A DNA stretch of 64,000 nt from CAVSVP01 sp963731125 (GTDB lineage: Bacteria; Pseudomonadota; Gammaproteobacteria; Competibacterales; Competibacteraceae): the NCBI GenBank assembly GCA_963731125.1, contig CAVSVP010000010.1, positions 62,001-126,000 on the forward strand, written 5' to 3'. The notes below the pieces were generated by a model. That model was given only the letters and a program-made list of their open reading frames with translations. It was not told the DNA's origin and made no database searches. Below, one piece after another: positions 37,441-47,091 of this stretch; position 1 is the stretch's first letter, and every line of letters begins with the position of its first letter. A program made the position numbers and the translations under genes.

Positions 37441-37806
37441 TCAGCGCGGTATGTCCACCGTCATCTGCCGACCCCCATAGCCGTGTACCGAGTCATGGGC
37501 ACGAAGGTTGACCTGCGACGTGTTCTCAGGTATGGCAACTTCCGAGAGACTGCGGGTAAAAGGTTGCTCGTCGACATGGGGGTGATGGAGCACACGAGTT
37601 CCCAATACAACGCCATCCGGAGTGACGATATCCCATTTGTCCGCATAATGATCCCAGCCGGTATCGGCATGACGAACAGTGACATGGAAGGTGAAAACGT
37701 TGTTTCCGACGGCTTCGACATCGCCGGCGAGCACATCCGCCTCGCCGGCGAATGCACTCGGCAGCGCCAACACCAATAATAAACGGGTTAGCCGGTCAAG
37801 GGTCAT
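37441..37806 (-). CDS. Conserved periplasmic protein of unknown function
   Basis: A 121-residue protein with a signal peptide (LTRLLLVLALPSAFA, cleavage before GEADVL) and a mature part holding HADTGWDHYADKWDIVTPDG, RVLHHPHVDEQPFTRSL and HDSVHGYGG. The many histidines and the small beta-rich size suggest metal binding, but this is inference. I recall the same conserved blocks in marine proteobacterial proteins without a function. Encoded alone, divergent from the enzyme I-like gene. Confidence 0.75.
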   Translation of the reverse strand: MTLDRLTRLLLVLALPSAFAGEADVLAGDVEAVGNNVFTFHVTVRHADTGWDHYADKWDIVTPDGVVLGTRVLHHPHVDEQPFTRSLSEVAIPENTSQVNLRAHDSVHGYGGRQMTVDIPR

Positions 37807-37989
37807 TACCTGTCTCTCCAGTAAGAACCCGGATTCCGCAAACGCTGCATCAGGCTACGGATGCTGTTTAGTGTTTCTATATATTTTAGCAGCCGCTGTG
37901 GACGCTGTAACTTATTGTCCGAAAAAACGTAAAAGCAAATCACCAGAGACATTCCGGGCGCTTTAAGCTACACTCGCAGTGATGGTTAA

Positions 37990-38005
37990 TGGTGGTTAAC
38001 CACCA
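37990..38005. promoter_or_regulatory. Perfect 16-base palindrome before the enzyme I-like gene
   Basis: TGGTGGTTAACCACCA is exactly symmetrical and ends 27 bases before the ATG at 38033. Its position between divergent genes suits an operator. No regulator gene is adjacent. Confidence 0.5.
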
Positions 38006-38032
38006 CCATGCATAGGCTGAAAAGGCAGTATC

Positions 38033-39658
38033 ATGATTAAGGTAGCGAGTGAAACGCGGTTATGGGGCGTTTCTTTGAGTCCTGGTGTGGCGCTGGGCAG
38101 GGCGTGCATTTATGCGCAAGCCGTGCACCATGCAGAGTACTCTCATGATCAGGCGGATTGGCAGGAAACCCGCCTGAGCGAGGCGCTGGGATGGATGCTC
38201 GACCGTCTAGAGATGCTGGCCGGAGAAGCCGAAGTCAAATTGGATACGCACACGGCCAACATCTTTCGGGCACATCGGCTGATTCTGGCAAGCCCCTCCC
38301 TGCAGCAGCGTCTCTTTCAGGCGATCAGCGCAGAACAACTCAGCGCAGAAGGCGCCGTAGAGCAGCAACTGGAATTATACAGGGCCCAGCTTGCAGCGGC
38401 GGATAGTGAGTATTTGCGGGAGCGGGCCGCGGATATTGTCGAACTGCAGCGGGGATTGTTGGACCGTCTGCGTGGCGTAACAGTGTCCCTGCGTTGCCAG
38501 GATATGGCGTATTGCCAAATCGGCCAGTGTCCCCTGGGTAATGACCATATCCTCGTTGCTCCGGAGTTAACCGCCAGCCTTGCCATCGAAATGGACAGTA
38601 AGACGCGGGGCTTTCTTGTCGAGCGGGGCGGCAAGCACTCCCATGCGACTATCCTGGCCCAGGCGCTTAACCTGCCGGCCGTTAGCGGCATTCACGATTT
38701 ACCGCACAGTATCCCGCTGAATGCCCGGATTCTTATCGACGGGAATAGCGGAGAAGTTTTCTTAAATCCGTCTCGGGAAACATTAAACCGTTACCACGAG
38801 GCCCTTAAGCCTACCGTCCAGCCTTTGCAGCTAAGTGATCCGATACCCGAACTCAAAGTCATGGCGAATATCGACAGCGCCGCCGGTATCCACGAGGCGC
38901 TGGCTACAGCGGCCGAGGGAATTGGTCTCTATCGCACCGAAATTGAGGTGCTGGCGGAAGGCCATCTGCTGAGCGAAGCGGAACAAACCACACGCTATAC
39001 CGAGGTGGTTAAAGCAATGGCAGGAAAGCCTGTTTACATCCGGCTGCTCGACATCGGCGCCGATAAGACGCCCACGTGGCTAAATCTGCCGCGGGAGGAT
39101 AATCCCGCATTGGGGTGTCGGGGCGCCAGGCTATTGCTGAGCCATCCGGAACTGCTGCGTGAGCAGGCGCGAGCCTTGGCTCGGGCAGCGCGGCACGGAC
39201 CGATCCATGTGGTTTATCCGATGATTATCGATTGCCATCAGTTTCTTGCCCTACGCACCCAGTTTGAAGCTGCCTTAGATGATTTACCGGCAAGCAGCCT
39301 GCGCCATGGGGTGATGCTTGAGGTGCCTTCTGCCTGTCTGCAGGTCCGGGAGCTCCTGGCGGAAGCGGATTTTGGCTGCATTGGTACCAACGATCTGGTG
39401 CAGTATTTGTTTGCCGTGGATCGCACCAATGAGGCCATTGACTCTGACGATTTACTCGAGCATGCGGTTTTGTGGCAGCTGCTTGAAGCGCTGGCCGGGG
39501 CGGCACAGGAGGCGCGCAGACCGCTCTCACTGTGTGGAGAGCTAGCAGGTGATACCGGGTTTACCCAACGGGTCATCGCAGCGGGTATTAATACGGTGAG
39601 TGTCAGTCCGCGGCGCATTGCCAAAGTGCGTCAGGCAGCGCGCCGGCAGGGAAGCTGA
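38033..39658 (+). CDS. PEP-protein phosphotransferase (enzyme I-like)
   Basis: A 541-residue protein with the fold of PTS enzyme I: an N-terminal segment (GVSLSPGVALGRACIYAQAV), the phospho-histidine domain (ERGGKHSHATILAQALNLPA, with the active His in HSHA), and a PEP-binding barrel (IGLYRTEIEVLAE, YIRLLDIGADKTPTWL, VYPMI, then FGCIGTNDLVQYLFAVDRTN). The C-terminus (TVSVSPRRIAKVRQAARRQ) is typical. Enzyme I moves phosphate from PEP to HPr; no HPr or sugar permease gene is near, and there is no GAF domain as in PtsP. A regulatory phosphorelay role is likely. A 16-base palindrome precedes it. Confidence 0.88.
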   Translation: MIKVASETRLWGVSLSPGVALGRACIYAQAVHHAEYSHDQADWQETRLSEALGWMLDRLEMLAGEAEVKLDTHTANIFRAHRLILASPSLQQRLFQAISAEQLSAEGAVEQQLELYRAQLAAADSEYLRERAADIVELQRGLLDRLRGVTVSLRCQDMAYCQIGQCPLGNDHILVAPELTASLAIEMDSKTRGFLVERGGKHSHATILAQALNLPAVSGIHDLPHSIPLNARILIDGNSGEVFLNPSRETLNRYHEALKPTVQPLQLSDPIPELKVMANIDSAAGIHEALATAAEGIGLYRTEIEVLAEGHLLSEAEQTTRYTEVVKAMAGKPVYIRLLDIGADKTPTWLNLPREDNPALGCRGARLLLSHPELLREQARALARAARHGPIHVVYPMIIDCHQFLALRTQFEAALDDLPASSLRHGVMLEVPSACLQVRELLAEADFGCIGTNDLVQYLFAVDRTNEAIDSDDLLEHAVLWQLLEALAGAAQEARRPLSLCGELAGDTGFTQRVIAAGINTVSVSPRRIAKVRQAARRQGS

Positions 39659-39708
39659 GTGAATTCGTGGATAATGCCAAGACCCATAGCCTAAACCAAA
39701 TCCACTTG

Positions 39709-40959
39709 TTAGGAACGCAAGGCCGCAGCGGCCGCCGCTCCAGCGCGCCGTCCGGTAAACAGGGACCATTGGATCGCCGGCGCGCTTTGGTACTCTCCGC
39801 AGACAAACAGCCGCTGTCCTAGCCTGCATGGCCATGCGTCCGGGCCGGCGACGGGTGGCTCCTGCGGGGGCAGCGCCCGGTCAATCCGATAAAGGCGCAA
39901 CAGACGCCAGTGCCTAACGACGGTTCCAAACCAGTCGCTAAGCTGGGTGCGGACCCTTCCTTCGAGGGCTTTATCGTCCTCTGGAGGATTGCCTAATACG
40001 TTGACAGTGACTAATGCACGGCCCGGTGGAGCATAGGCGGGAGAAATAACACTAGGCACCAGCAAACTGTTAATGGGTCCTGTTCCTTCTCCGTTTAGCA
40101 CCAGCAGCGGCATGCGCACCGGCGGCTCCGGCGCGGCGAAATACAGGCATGTGGTGGAACGGGTGTCCGGCTGTGTGGCTGCGCCGAGCAGGCGCGCCGC
40201 TTCCCAGGGGTCTGTCGCCACCACGACGGCGTGCGCCGTCAAACGCTCTCCCGTTGCCAAGCTGACGGTCTGTTCTTCCAGCCGTTCAACCGGAGCAGCC
40301 AGACGCAGGGTACCGGTGGGCAGCCGGGAGGCAAGCTGGCCGGGGATAGCGCCTATCCCTGCGGCGGGCAGTGCGGTATCGCCCATTGCAAAAGCCCGCA
40401 AGACAAACTCGAAGGCACGGCTGGACATGGCTAACCGGTCATCGAAAAACACCCCGGCCATGAACGGGCGCAGAAACCGTTCGATCATCGCCTCCGAGAA
40501 ACCAAACCCACGCAGCGCCTGGAGAGTCGTGGTCTCGGGGCGTGTATATAAGGACTCCCAGCTGCCTTGGCTGACCCGATAGCGCAGCCGAGCGATGCGC
40601 AGTTTATCGGCCAGATTGCCGATAGGGGCGAAGAGGGTGGGTAAGGCATCGCTGAGGTGCCGCCAGGGATCGCCGATGCGGTGAAAGCGCCCGCTGTAGC
40701 GAAGCAAAGCCCCGGGGCGGAAGGGTCGCAGGTCGAGGGCGGAATAGTTCAGCACCCGGCGGGCTTCGGGATAGGCGGTTTGCAGGACTTGAAAACCGCG
40801 GTCCAGTCGGAAGCCTGCGTGATCGTCAGTGCGCACCCGTCCGCCAGGCTTGTCCGCGGCTTCCAATACCAGAGGAGTACAGCCCTGTGCCACCAGTTCC
40901 TGGGCACAAGCCAATCCTGCCAGGCCCGCGCCGATAATGAGCACGTCGGGGTTAGGCAT
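39709..40959 (-). CDS. FAD-dependent amine oxidase/phytoene desaturase-type oxidoreductase
   Basis: A 416-residue flavoprotein. The dinucleotide motif is VLIIGAGLAGLACAQELVAQ followed by LVLEAADKPGGRVRTD (the GG motif), and the C-terminal FAD-contact region is RLFVCGEYQSAPAIQWSLFT, then GRRAGAAAAAAL. The middle, FLRPFMAGVFFDDRLAMSSR, is like protoporphyrinogen-oxidase/carotenoid-desaturase relatives. The substrate is not evident. The gene converges on the enzyme I-like gene; their stops are 50 bases apart. Confidence 0.88.
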   Translation of the reverse strand: MPNPDVLIIGAGLAGLACAQELVAQGCTPLVLEAADKPGGRVRTDDHAGFRLDRGFQVLQTAYPEARRVLNYSALDLRPFRPGALLRYSGRFHRIGDPWRHLSDALPTLFAPIGNLADKLRIARLRYRVSQGSWESLYTRPETTTLQALRGFGFSEAMIERFLRPFMAGVFFDDRLAMSSRAFEFVLRAFAMGDTALPAAGIGAIPGQLASRLPTGTLRLAAPVERLEEQTVSLATGERLTAHAVVVATDPWEAARLLGAATQPDTRSTTCLYFAAPEPPVRMPLLVLNGEGTGPINSLLVPSVISPAYAPPGRALVTVNVLGNPPEDDKALEGRVRTQLSDWFGTVVRHWRLLRLYRIDRALPPQEPPVAGPDAWPCRLGQRLFVCGEYQSAPAIQWSLFTGRRAGAAAAAALRS

Positions 40960-41050
40960 AAAATAATCGCCGGCTATAGCATGTCAATGGTGAAACCAGG
41001 TAGTATATTATTAAGAAAAATCACTGCTACCATCTAGCAGAGGAGGTCAC

Positions 41051-41518
41051 ATGATACATTGGCTACTAGCTCCCGTCGTTCTCGTCGCTGTGTTGATCTG
41101 GGGAATATCTCCTACCGTAGCGCAAACCACGATTGCGACGGTCACTGTCGCCCAGAGCGATCAATATGGCACCTACCTCGCCGATGCCGAGGGTCGTGCC
41201 TTATATTTGTTCACCGCCGACCTGCAAGGCAGCGGGGAGGCCAAAGCAGTCAGCAACTGCTACGACGCCTGCGCTGAGGCATGGCCGCCGCTGTCGGCGG
41301 ACAATGAACCGCAGGCCGGTGAGCAGGTCGATGCCGCTTTGCTCGGCACCATTGAGCGCAACGACGGGTCGAAGCAGGTTACCTACAATGGTTGGCCGCT
41401 GTATTACTTCGTCAAGGACCAGGGTGCGGGTGAGATCACCGGTCAGGACAAGCACGGTTTCGGAGGTGAATGGTATCTGGTGACGCCGCAGGGCGCTAAG
41501 GTTGAGGAAGAACACTAG
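41051..41518 (+). CDS. Secreted COG4315-type repeat protein
   Basis: A 155-residue exported protein: signal peptide through SPTVAQ, then two copies of the secreted repeat seen in COG4315 'lipoproteins' (GTYLADAEGRALYLFTADLQ and VTYNGWPLYYFVKDQG) and CYDACAEAWPP between them. No lipobox cysteine is visible, so it is probably periplasmic. AGAGGAGG precedes the ATG. The role of the family is unknown; cell-envelope stress functions are proposed. Confidence 0.85.
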   Translation: MIHWLLAPVVLVAVLIWGISPTVAQTTIATVTVAQSDQYGTYLADAEGRALYLFTADLQGSGEAKAVSNCYDACAEAWPPLSADNEPQAGEQVDAALLGTIERNDGSKQVTYNGWPLYYFVKDQGAGEITGQDKHGFGGEWYLVTPQGAKVEEEH

Positions 41519-41608
41519 TTCCTCAGGCTAATTTAGAACGTTCCTCAGCGGTAATCGAAACCTCTATTTTGCAAATCGATTGAGAGGAATCTCACTAGGT
41601 TGGTTGTG

Positions 41609-41640
41609 CCGGCCGAGACCATCTCGATGTCGGCTTTTTT
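41609..41640 (+). terminator. Possible intrinsic terminator after the COG4315 gene
   Basis: CCGGCCGAGACCATCTCGAT then GTCGGCTTTTTT: GCCGA can pair with TCGGC (or CGAGA with TCTCG), followed by six T. It lies about 90 bases after the stop. Confidence 0.5.
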
Positions 41641-41691
41641 GTTATGTTTATCGGCACCAGCCACCGCAAAGCACATAGCATGCTTATCTCG

Positions 41692-41898
41692 TTACCCATT
41701 AAGCTGAGATCTAATCTCGGCTGTCGGCTCGCTGCTACGAGCCATCTCGGCGAGTCTACGGGCGCGGGGTTCCAGTTCGCACGTTCTGCCCTCGATGGCG
41801 CACTGATCGCATAACAATATTCTAATTTTGCCATCGCGTGTCCTGTACCGGCAGCCTCCCGAAATGACTCGCAATTCCCTGGGAATGATCGTCATCAT
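41692..41898 (-). CDS. Small cysteine-containing protein of unknown function
   Basis: A 68-residue protein with four cysteines, one in GGCRYRTRDGKIRIL and three in LCDQCAIEGRTCELEP, a possible zinc or redox site. GAGGAGAG lies eight bases ahead of tandem ATG codons, which argues for translation. No family is recognised. It stands alone between the COG4315 gene and the permease. Confidence 0.5.
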   Translation of the reverse strand: MMTIIPRELRVISGGCRYRTRDGKIRILLCDQCAIEGRTCELEPRARRLAEMARSSEPTAEIRSQLNG

Positions 41899-42014
41899 CT
41901 TCGCTCTCTCCTCATTAAGGTGGTTATACAGAATAGATTACTTCATTTTCGGCAATTTTCCCAGGCCTGCGGTGATTCTTACAGCCGACGATAGGAGCAG
42001 CGTGCAAACCGCCA

Positions 42015-43991
42015 TTACTCCACGAGCATCGGAAGAATCAAAACCTGCTTTTTCATTAGGTGCAATTGCCGTTGCACGGTCAACGGCGTTTGGTTATGCA
42101 GCCAGCGGGTCAGAAAGTTGTCTTCCTGAAACACCAGTTGCCCGATAAAGCACACGCTGTTTGGAAAATCTTCGGTGGCTTGCAGTGCCAACTGGGTGAA
42201 TTCTTCTACGGGATCGGTACCGAAAGCCATCCGAGACTCTGCCGCGAGACCTTGGTGATGGCAATAACTGGTGTAATAGTATAAAGAATCTTCGATCTTA
42301 TATTTAAGGGTGCGCAACGCCCCTGGACCGTCATAGCTTTTCGCGTCAACTTCGCCAACGGCTAAAAAGATAAAATTCTTAAAGTGCTCCGGAAAGGACT
42401 TACGAATCCATTGCAAGCTATGCATCCCGAGCCCGCGGCTCTTTCCTACAATGAAGATAGCGGTAGGTTGTGTGGGATCGAGAGGCGGTGGAGGCACATC
42501 TTCATTCCAGGTCAGCTTGGCAGCAAACAGCTTATCCGCCTGGATAAGCCGGGCATTGACTTTATCGTAATGGTTTCTGATTAGCCAGCAAAAACCGATT
42601 ACGACACCTGTTATAGCAACCGTAATCCAACCGCCTTCCGTAAATTTTTCTATCAGCGTAATCAGCAAAATAGCTGTCGCAATCACGAGTCCAAACAAGG
42701 CAAGCGCCAGACGGCGCCGCCAGTGACTTGCCTCATCGCGAATGCGCCGCCAATAGAGGGACAAGCCGAGCAGGGATAAGCTAAAGGTCAGGAACACATT
42801 GATACTGTATAGCACGACGAGCAGCGCTACCTTGCCTTCACTCCAAAGCAGGATCGCCAGGGCTGCAATGCCCATGACAAAGATGCCGTTTTGCTTGGTC
42901 AGCCGGCTCGATAACTGACGGAACTGACGCGGCACCCAGTAGTCGACGGCCATGTTGGAGAGCACTGCCGGACCACTCAAAAAGCCGATATTGGCGGCTA
43001 TCAATAACAGGCCTGCTTCCAGCACCAGCACCAGGATAAGGCCACTCTGCGAGAGATAAGCATTGCCGGGAGCTAAGCTATCGAAAATAGCCTTGAAGGT
43101 GACGGCGTTGAGGGTTTGCCCGGGCACTGGCTGGACACTCCAAAGCAGGTATAACAGAATAATGCCTCCTGCCGTCAACGACAGTGATACGGCCATATAG
43201 AACATCGTCAATTTGCCCGTTGCCACTCGTGGTTCGGCAAGCATGTTGGTATTGTTGGAGACCGCTTCTAGGCCGGTGTACGTGCCGCCTCCTAAGGAGT
43301 AAGCGCGCAGAAACAGAGACACCACAAATAGCCATCCCCACTCCTGAGAGAGTGTGGCGGTTTCGCTAAGGGTATCGGGAAGCAGCGCCGGCAGGCGCTC
43401 GCTATGGGCATGGATACCATAGCCGATGAGCCAGAGATGGCTGATAAAGAAGCCTAGGAGAATAGGCAACAGGATGCCGAAAATTTTCCTTATGCCCCAA
43501 AGATTCAGCGCCATCAGCAATATTACAATCCCCATCTCAATGGGCAGCTTAAAGGCCAGCATGGCCGTGGGGAATAGGCTGAACAGCGCGTCCATGCCGC
43601 TGGCTACCGAAATCGTAATGGTAAGCACATAGTCCACCAGCAGCGCAGCGCCGGCGATTAAGCCGGCGCGGGAACCTACCAGTCGCGTGGCGACTCGGTA
43701 GCCTCCACCGCCGGCAGGAAACAGCGCAATCACCTGATTATAAGCGATCGCGAGGATAAACACCGTTAGCGCAGTGGCCAGCGCCAGATATAACCCAAGG
43801 TGGGTATGAGAACCAAGGGCCAGAAAGGCCTGCTCAGGACCATAACACGACGACGATAAGCCGTCGGCGCCCAGTCCTACCCAGGCGAGAAACGCCGCCA
43901 GCACAACTTGGCGGCGGGTTTCCGCTTTCCCTGGTTCTAGGGAAACCTCATCGGGGATGTGCCATTCGTTTTTTGGTGCAGGTGCAGGCAT
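42015..43991 (-). CDS. APC-superfamily permease, KimA-like
   Basis: A 658-residue membrane protein with about 12 transmembrane segments and a soluble C-terminal domain of about 150 residues. The N-terminal unwound helix is LGADGLSSSCYGPEQAFLAL; FPAGGGGYRVATRLVGSRAG follows. This is the APC-family group that contains the potassium importer KimA, in which a C-terminal soluble domain binds c-di-AMP. Gammaproteobacteria generally lack c-di-AMP, so regulation may differ, or the substrate may be an amino acid. Encoded alone, divergent from the kinase at 44326. Confidence 0.85.
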   Translation of the reverse strand: MPAPAPKNEWHIPDEVSLEPGKAETRRQVVLAAFLAWVGLGADGLSSSCYGPEQAFLALGSHTHLGLYLALATALTVFILAIAYNQVIALFPAGGGGYRVATRLVGSRAGLIAGAALLVDYVLTITISVASGMDALFSLFPTAMLAFKLPIEMGIVILLMALNLWGIRKIFGILLPILLGFFISHLWLIGYGIHAHSERLPALLPDTLSETATLSQEWGWLFVVSLFLRAYSLGGGTYTGLEAVSNNTNMLAEPRVATGKLTMFYMAVSLSLTAGGIILLYLLWSVQPVPGQTLNAVTFKAIFDSLAPGNAYLSQSGLILVLVLEAGLLLIAANIGFLSGPAVLSNMAVDYWVPRQFRQLSSRLTKQNGIFVMGIAALAILLWSEGKVALLVVLYSINVFLTFSLSLLGLSLYWRRIRDEASHWRRRLALALFGLVIATAILLITLIEKFTEGGWITVAITGVVIGFCWLIRNHYDKVNARLIQADKLFAAKLTWNEDVPPPPLDPTQPTAIFIVGKSRGLGMHSLQWIRKSFPEHFKNFIFLAVGEVDAKSYDGPGALRTLKYKIEDSLYYYTSYCHHQGLAAESRMAFGTDPVEEFTQLALQATEDFPNSVCFIGQLVFQEDNFLTRWLHNQTPLTVQRQLHLMKKQVLILPMLVE

Positions 43992-44325
43992 AGGTGGTAC
44001 AAAATTTGACTTCGGCGATGGGTCCGCTGGTAACCTTGGTTTTAAAGAGAGTCGCAGTGTATCTGCCGCACGGAGCCTTCTCCCGGATTGGCCTACGTCG
44101 GTAAGTCCGAAAAATACACGCTAATATGAGCTTAGCAGCTTGCGGCGTATTTTCTGTAGTCGTTTGCTTTCGCTAGGCCATAGGGTATTTGCAGTCCTAC
44201 CGGGAATGGCTTAGGCTTTCTGCTGTTGACGGCAACGCTATTACCTCCAGGTTCTCAAGTGGCTGGTTCCCGGAAGTGACACCGTTTTCACTGAACTACC
44301 TCCTCCATTATCTGGGACATAGACC
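43992..44325. other. Intergenic region between divergent permease and kinase genes
   Basis: 334 bases without a gene that I can support. It must hold both divergent promoters, but I see no convincing -35/-10 pair, operator or RNA. Confidence 0.4.
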
Positions 44326-47091
44326 ATGGTCAGGCCCATGACACTCCCGAAGATGTTTCGCAGCCGGCGAATTTCCATCCGCATTGCCGCGGTCTATCTG
44401 CTTGTGGGCTTGGTGTGGATACCAGTGACCGATTTGTTATTGGTGTTTTGGATTCGTGATCCGATCCTCCTGACTTTTATTCAGACATTCAAGGGTTGGG
44501 TTTTTGTTCTGGCCTCGGCCATGCTGCTATACGGACTCATTCAGCAAGCCTTGGCGGCGCTGTGGGCCAAGTATACGGAATTGCAGGCCGTGCTCGAAGG
44601 TACCACCGATGCCGTTTTCATAAAAGACCTCCAGGGGCGTTACCAGTTGATCAATACCGCCGGTGTCCGGGTCCTGGGGAAACCGGCAGCAGCGATTATT
44701 GGTCAAAATGATACGGTGCTATTCTCACCCGAAACGGCACGCCGACTGCAGCAGCAAGATCGTCAGATTATGACCGTCGAAGGGACTATGACTTTTGAAA
44801 ATATGACGACGACGGTCGCGGGGGTAACGTGCATTTATTCCACGACCAAGGCTCCGTATCGGGATGTTCAGGGGCGGATCAACGGGGTAATCGGCATCGC
44901 CCGAGATATTACCGAATACAAGCGGTTGGAGCAGGCATTGCGGGACAGTGAGGCACGCTACCGCATGCTGGTGGAAAACGCACCGGTCTGTATCCATGAA
45001 ATCGACCGCGATGGGCGCTTGCTCGTCATCAACCCGGCGGGTCTGCGGATGCTGGGGGTAAAAAATACTGAGCAGGACACTATCGATTTAATGTTTCTCG
45101 ACACGGTGGCGCCTGAAAATCGTGATCGCATCGCCGGCCTGCTGAACCTGGCTTATCGGGGACAGGTGGTCGAATTCGAGTTTACCTCGCGCATGGGTGG
45201 GAAAATGCGCGTCTTTGCCGCGTGTATGGTCCCTATCAAGAACAAGACGGGTGCTGTTGTCAAGCTGGTGGGCTGTAAACAGGATATCACCCGACATAAA
45301 CGCGCCGAGGCGGTTTTGCAGCAAGCGCGCGATGAACTGGAGCAGCGGGTCCAGGAACGTACCGCCGAGCTGCACGCCGCTAACGCTTGCCTCAAGGCGG
45401 AGATCGTTACCCGCCAGGTGGCCGAGCAGGCGCTACGCGAGAACGAAGAACGGTTTCGGCAGCTCACCGAGCATATTCGCGAGGTGTTCTGGTTATGGGA
45501 CGTTGCCGCAAGACGACTGCTATACGTTAGTCCCGCCTATGAGGCAATCTGGGGCCGCTCTTGTCAAATGCTGTTAGCCCAACCCAACGATTGGTTGGAA
45601 GGCGTGCATCCCGAAGAAAGAGCGCGTGTTAAGAATGCCCATATCCACCAAACCGCCGTGGGTAAAAAATTCACCGAAACCTACCGTGTCCTGCGCCCGG
45701 ATGGGACCCAGCGCTGGATTTGCGACCGCGGTTTTCCAATTCGTGATGCAGCGGGCCGGGTTTACCGCATAGCCGGCTTGGCCGAGGACATCACGGGGCG
45801 TAAGCAAGCGGAACTGGAGCTCGGCGCCCGCGCACGGCAGCAGTCTGCGGTCGCGAAGCTGGGGCAGCGGGCGCTGACAGGCAGCAGCCTCAATTTCCTG
45901 CTTAATAGCGCCGTCGCCATGTTGGCACGCATCCTTAAGGTGGAATATTGCAAGGTGCTGGAGTTGCTTGCAGATGGGCAGCGCTTGCAGCTGCGCGCGG
46001 GAGTAGGTTTGAAGGCCGCTCACATCGGCTATGCTATCGTGGATGTTGGATTGGATACCCAGGCAGGCTATGCATTGCTTTGCCGGAAACCGGTCATCGT
46101 GGAGGACCTAAGTACCGAAACCCGCTTCCGCGGCTCACCACTGCTACTTGAGCACGGTGTGGTCAGCGGGATGAGTGTGATTATTCCGGGGCGCGCGCGG
46201 CCATTTGGAATTCTGGGCGTGCATACTACGCGCCGGCGCACCTTCACTAAACACGATGTTCACTTCCTGCAGGCCGTGGCTGCCGTGCTGGCGGCCACGA
46301 TCGAGCGCCAGCGTTCGGAGACTCAGTCGCGACAGCAGCAGGCGGAGCTGGCGCACCTGGCGCGCCTCAACACAGCCAGTGAGCTGGCTGCGGGGTTGGC
46401 TCACGAGCTTAACCAACCGCTCAGCGCCATTACCACCTATGCCGAAACCGGTCTGCAGCGGCTTCATTCCAATGCATCAGACCCCGCACTGCTGGGTGAA
46501 GTGCTGGAAAAGATCGTCAACCAGGGGGTGCGGGCCGGTGAGATTATCCGCCGGCTGCGTAATTTTCTGCGCAAGACCGAGCCCCGCCAGGAACTGATTG
46601 ATCTTAATGAACTGGTTCGGGATGTGGTGCAGCTGATCAGCGTTGAGGCCCATCAGCGAGGGGTTGATATGCGGCTGGACTTGGCCGAGGGGTTACCGTC
46701 GGTAGTCGCCGATCCCATCCAAATTCAGCAGGTAGTCCTGAACCTGATGCGTAACAGCCTCGAAGCTTTTCAGGAAGTTCCTTCCAAACTACGTGAACTG
46801 GTCCTGCGGACGGCATTAATCAACGATGCGGCAGTCGAAGTCGCTGTAACGGACAGCGGTCCCGGATTGCCCGCAGAGGCTCGGGAAAAGCTGTTTCACC
46901 CCTTCTTTACCACTAAGCCAGCCGGGATGGGGCTGGGACTGGTGCTCAGTAAATCTCTGGTGGAAGCTCATGGCGGTCGGCTTTGGGCCACCCCTAATCC
47001 GGAGCGGGGGGTTACCTTTCATTTTGACCTGCCTATGCGGACAGGAGATGCTGCGAATGCCACTGCAGTTGGTCCTCTTCATTGTAGATGA
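44326..47091 (+). CDS. Membrane PAS/GAF sensor histidine kinase
   Basis: A 921-residue kinase. Two transmembrane helices lie at about 18-70 with a short periplasmic loop. Then PAS1 (EGTTDAVFIKDLQGRYQLIN, about 85-205), PAS2 (about 210-325), a coiled coil, PAS3 (about 375-495), a GAF domain (about 520-655), HisKA (His in ELAAGLAHELNQPLSAITTY, about 692) and HATPase_c (SLEAFQE, DSGPGLPAEAREKLFHPFFT, GMGLGLVLSKSLVEAHGG). The layout is FixL-like. A receiver gene overlaps its 3' end. PAS1 is a recent copy of the one in the kinase at 48623. Confidence 0.93.
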   Translation: MVRPMTLPKMFRSRRISIRIAAVYLLVGLVWIPVTDLLLVFWIRDPILLTFIQTFKGWVFVLASAMLLYGLIQQALAALWAKYTELQAVLEGTTDAVFIKDLQGRYQLINTAGVRVLGKPAAAIIGQNDTVLFSPETARRLQQQDRQIMTVEGTMTFENMTTTVAGVTCIYSTTKAPYRDVQGRINGVIGIARDITEYKRLEQALRDSEARYRMLVENAPVCIHEIDRDGRLLVINPAGLRMLGVKNTEQDTIDLMFLDTVAPENRDRIAGLLNLAYRGQVVEFEFTSRMGGKMRVFAACMVPIKNKTGAVVKLVGCKQDITRHKRAEAVLQQARDELEQRVQERTAELHAANACLKAEIVTRQVAEQALRENEERFRQLTEHIREVFWLWDVAARRLLYVSPAYEAIWGRSCQMLLAQPNDWLEGVHPEERARVKNAHIHQTAVGKKFTETYRVLRPDGTQRWICDRGFPIRDAAGRVYRIAGLAEDITGRKQAELELGARARQQSAVAKLGQRALTGSSLNFLLNSAVAMLARILKVEYCKVLELLADGQRLQLRAGVGLKAAHIGYAIVDVGLDTQAGYALLCRKPVIVEDLSTETRFRGSPLLLEHGVVSGMSVIIPGRARPFGILGVHTTRRRTFTKHDVHFLQAVAAVLAATIERQRSETQSRQQQAELAHLARLNTASELAAGLAHELNQPLSAITTYAETGLQRLHSNASDPALLGEVLEKIVNQGVRAGEIIRRLRNFLRKTEPRQELIDLNELVRDVVQLISVEAHQRGVDMRLDLAEGLPSVVADPIQIQQVVLNLMRNSLEAFQEVPSKLRELVLRTALINDAAVEVAVTDSGPGLPAEAREKLFHPFFTTKPAGMGLGLVLSKSLVEAHGGRLWATPNPERGVTFHFDLPMRTGDAANATAVGPLHCR

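Noticed and set aside
41595..41834. 79-codon minus-strand frame overlapping the small cysteine protein
   Set aside because: No ribosome site, no family features, and it overlaps a better supported frame.
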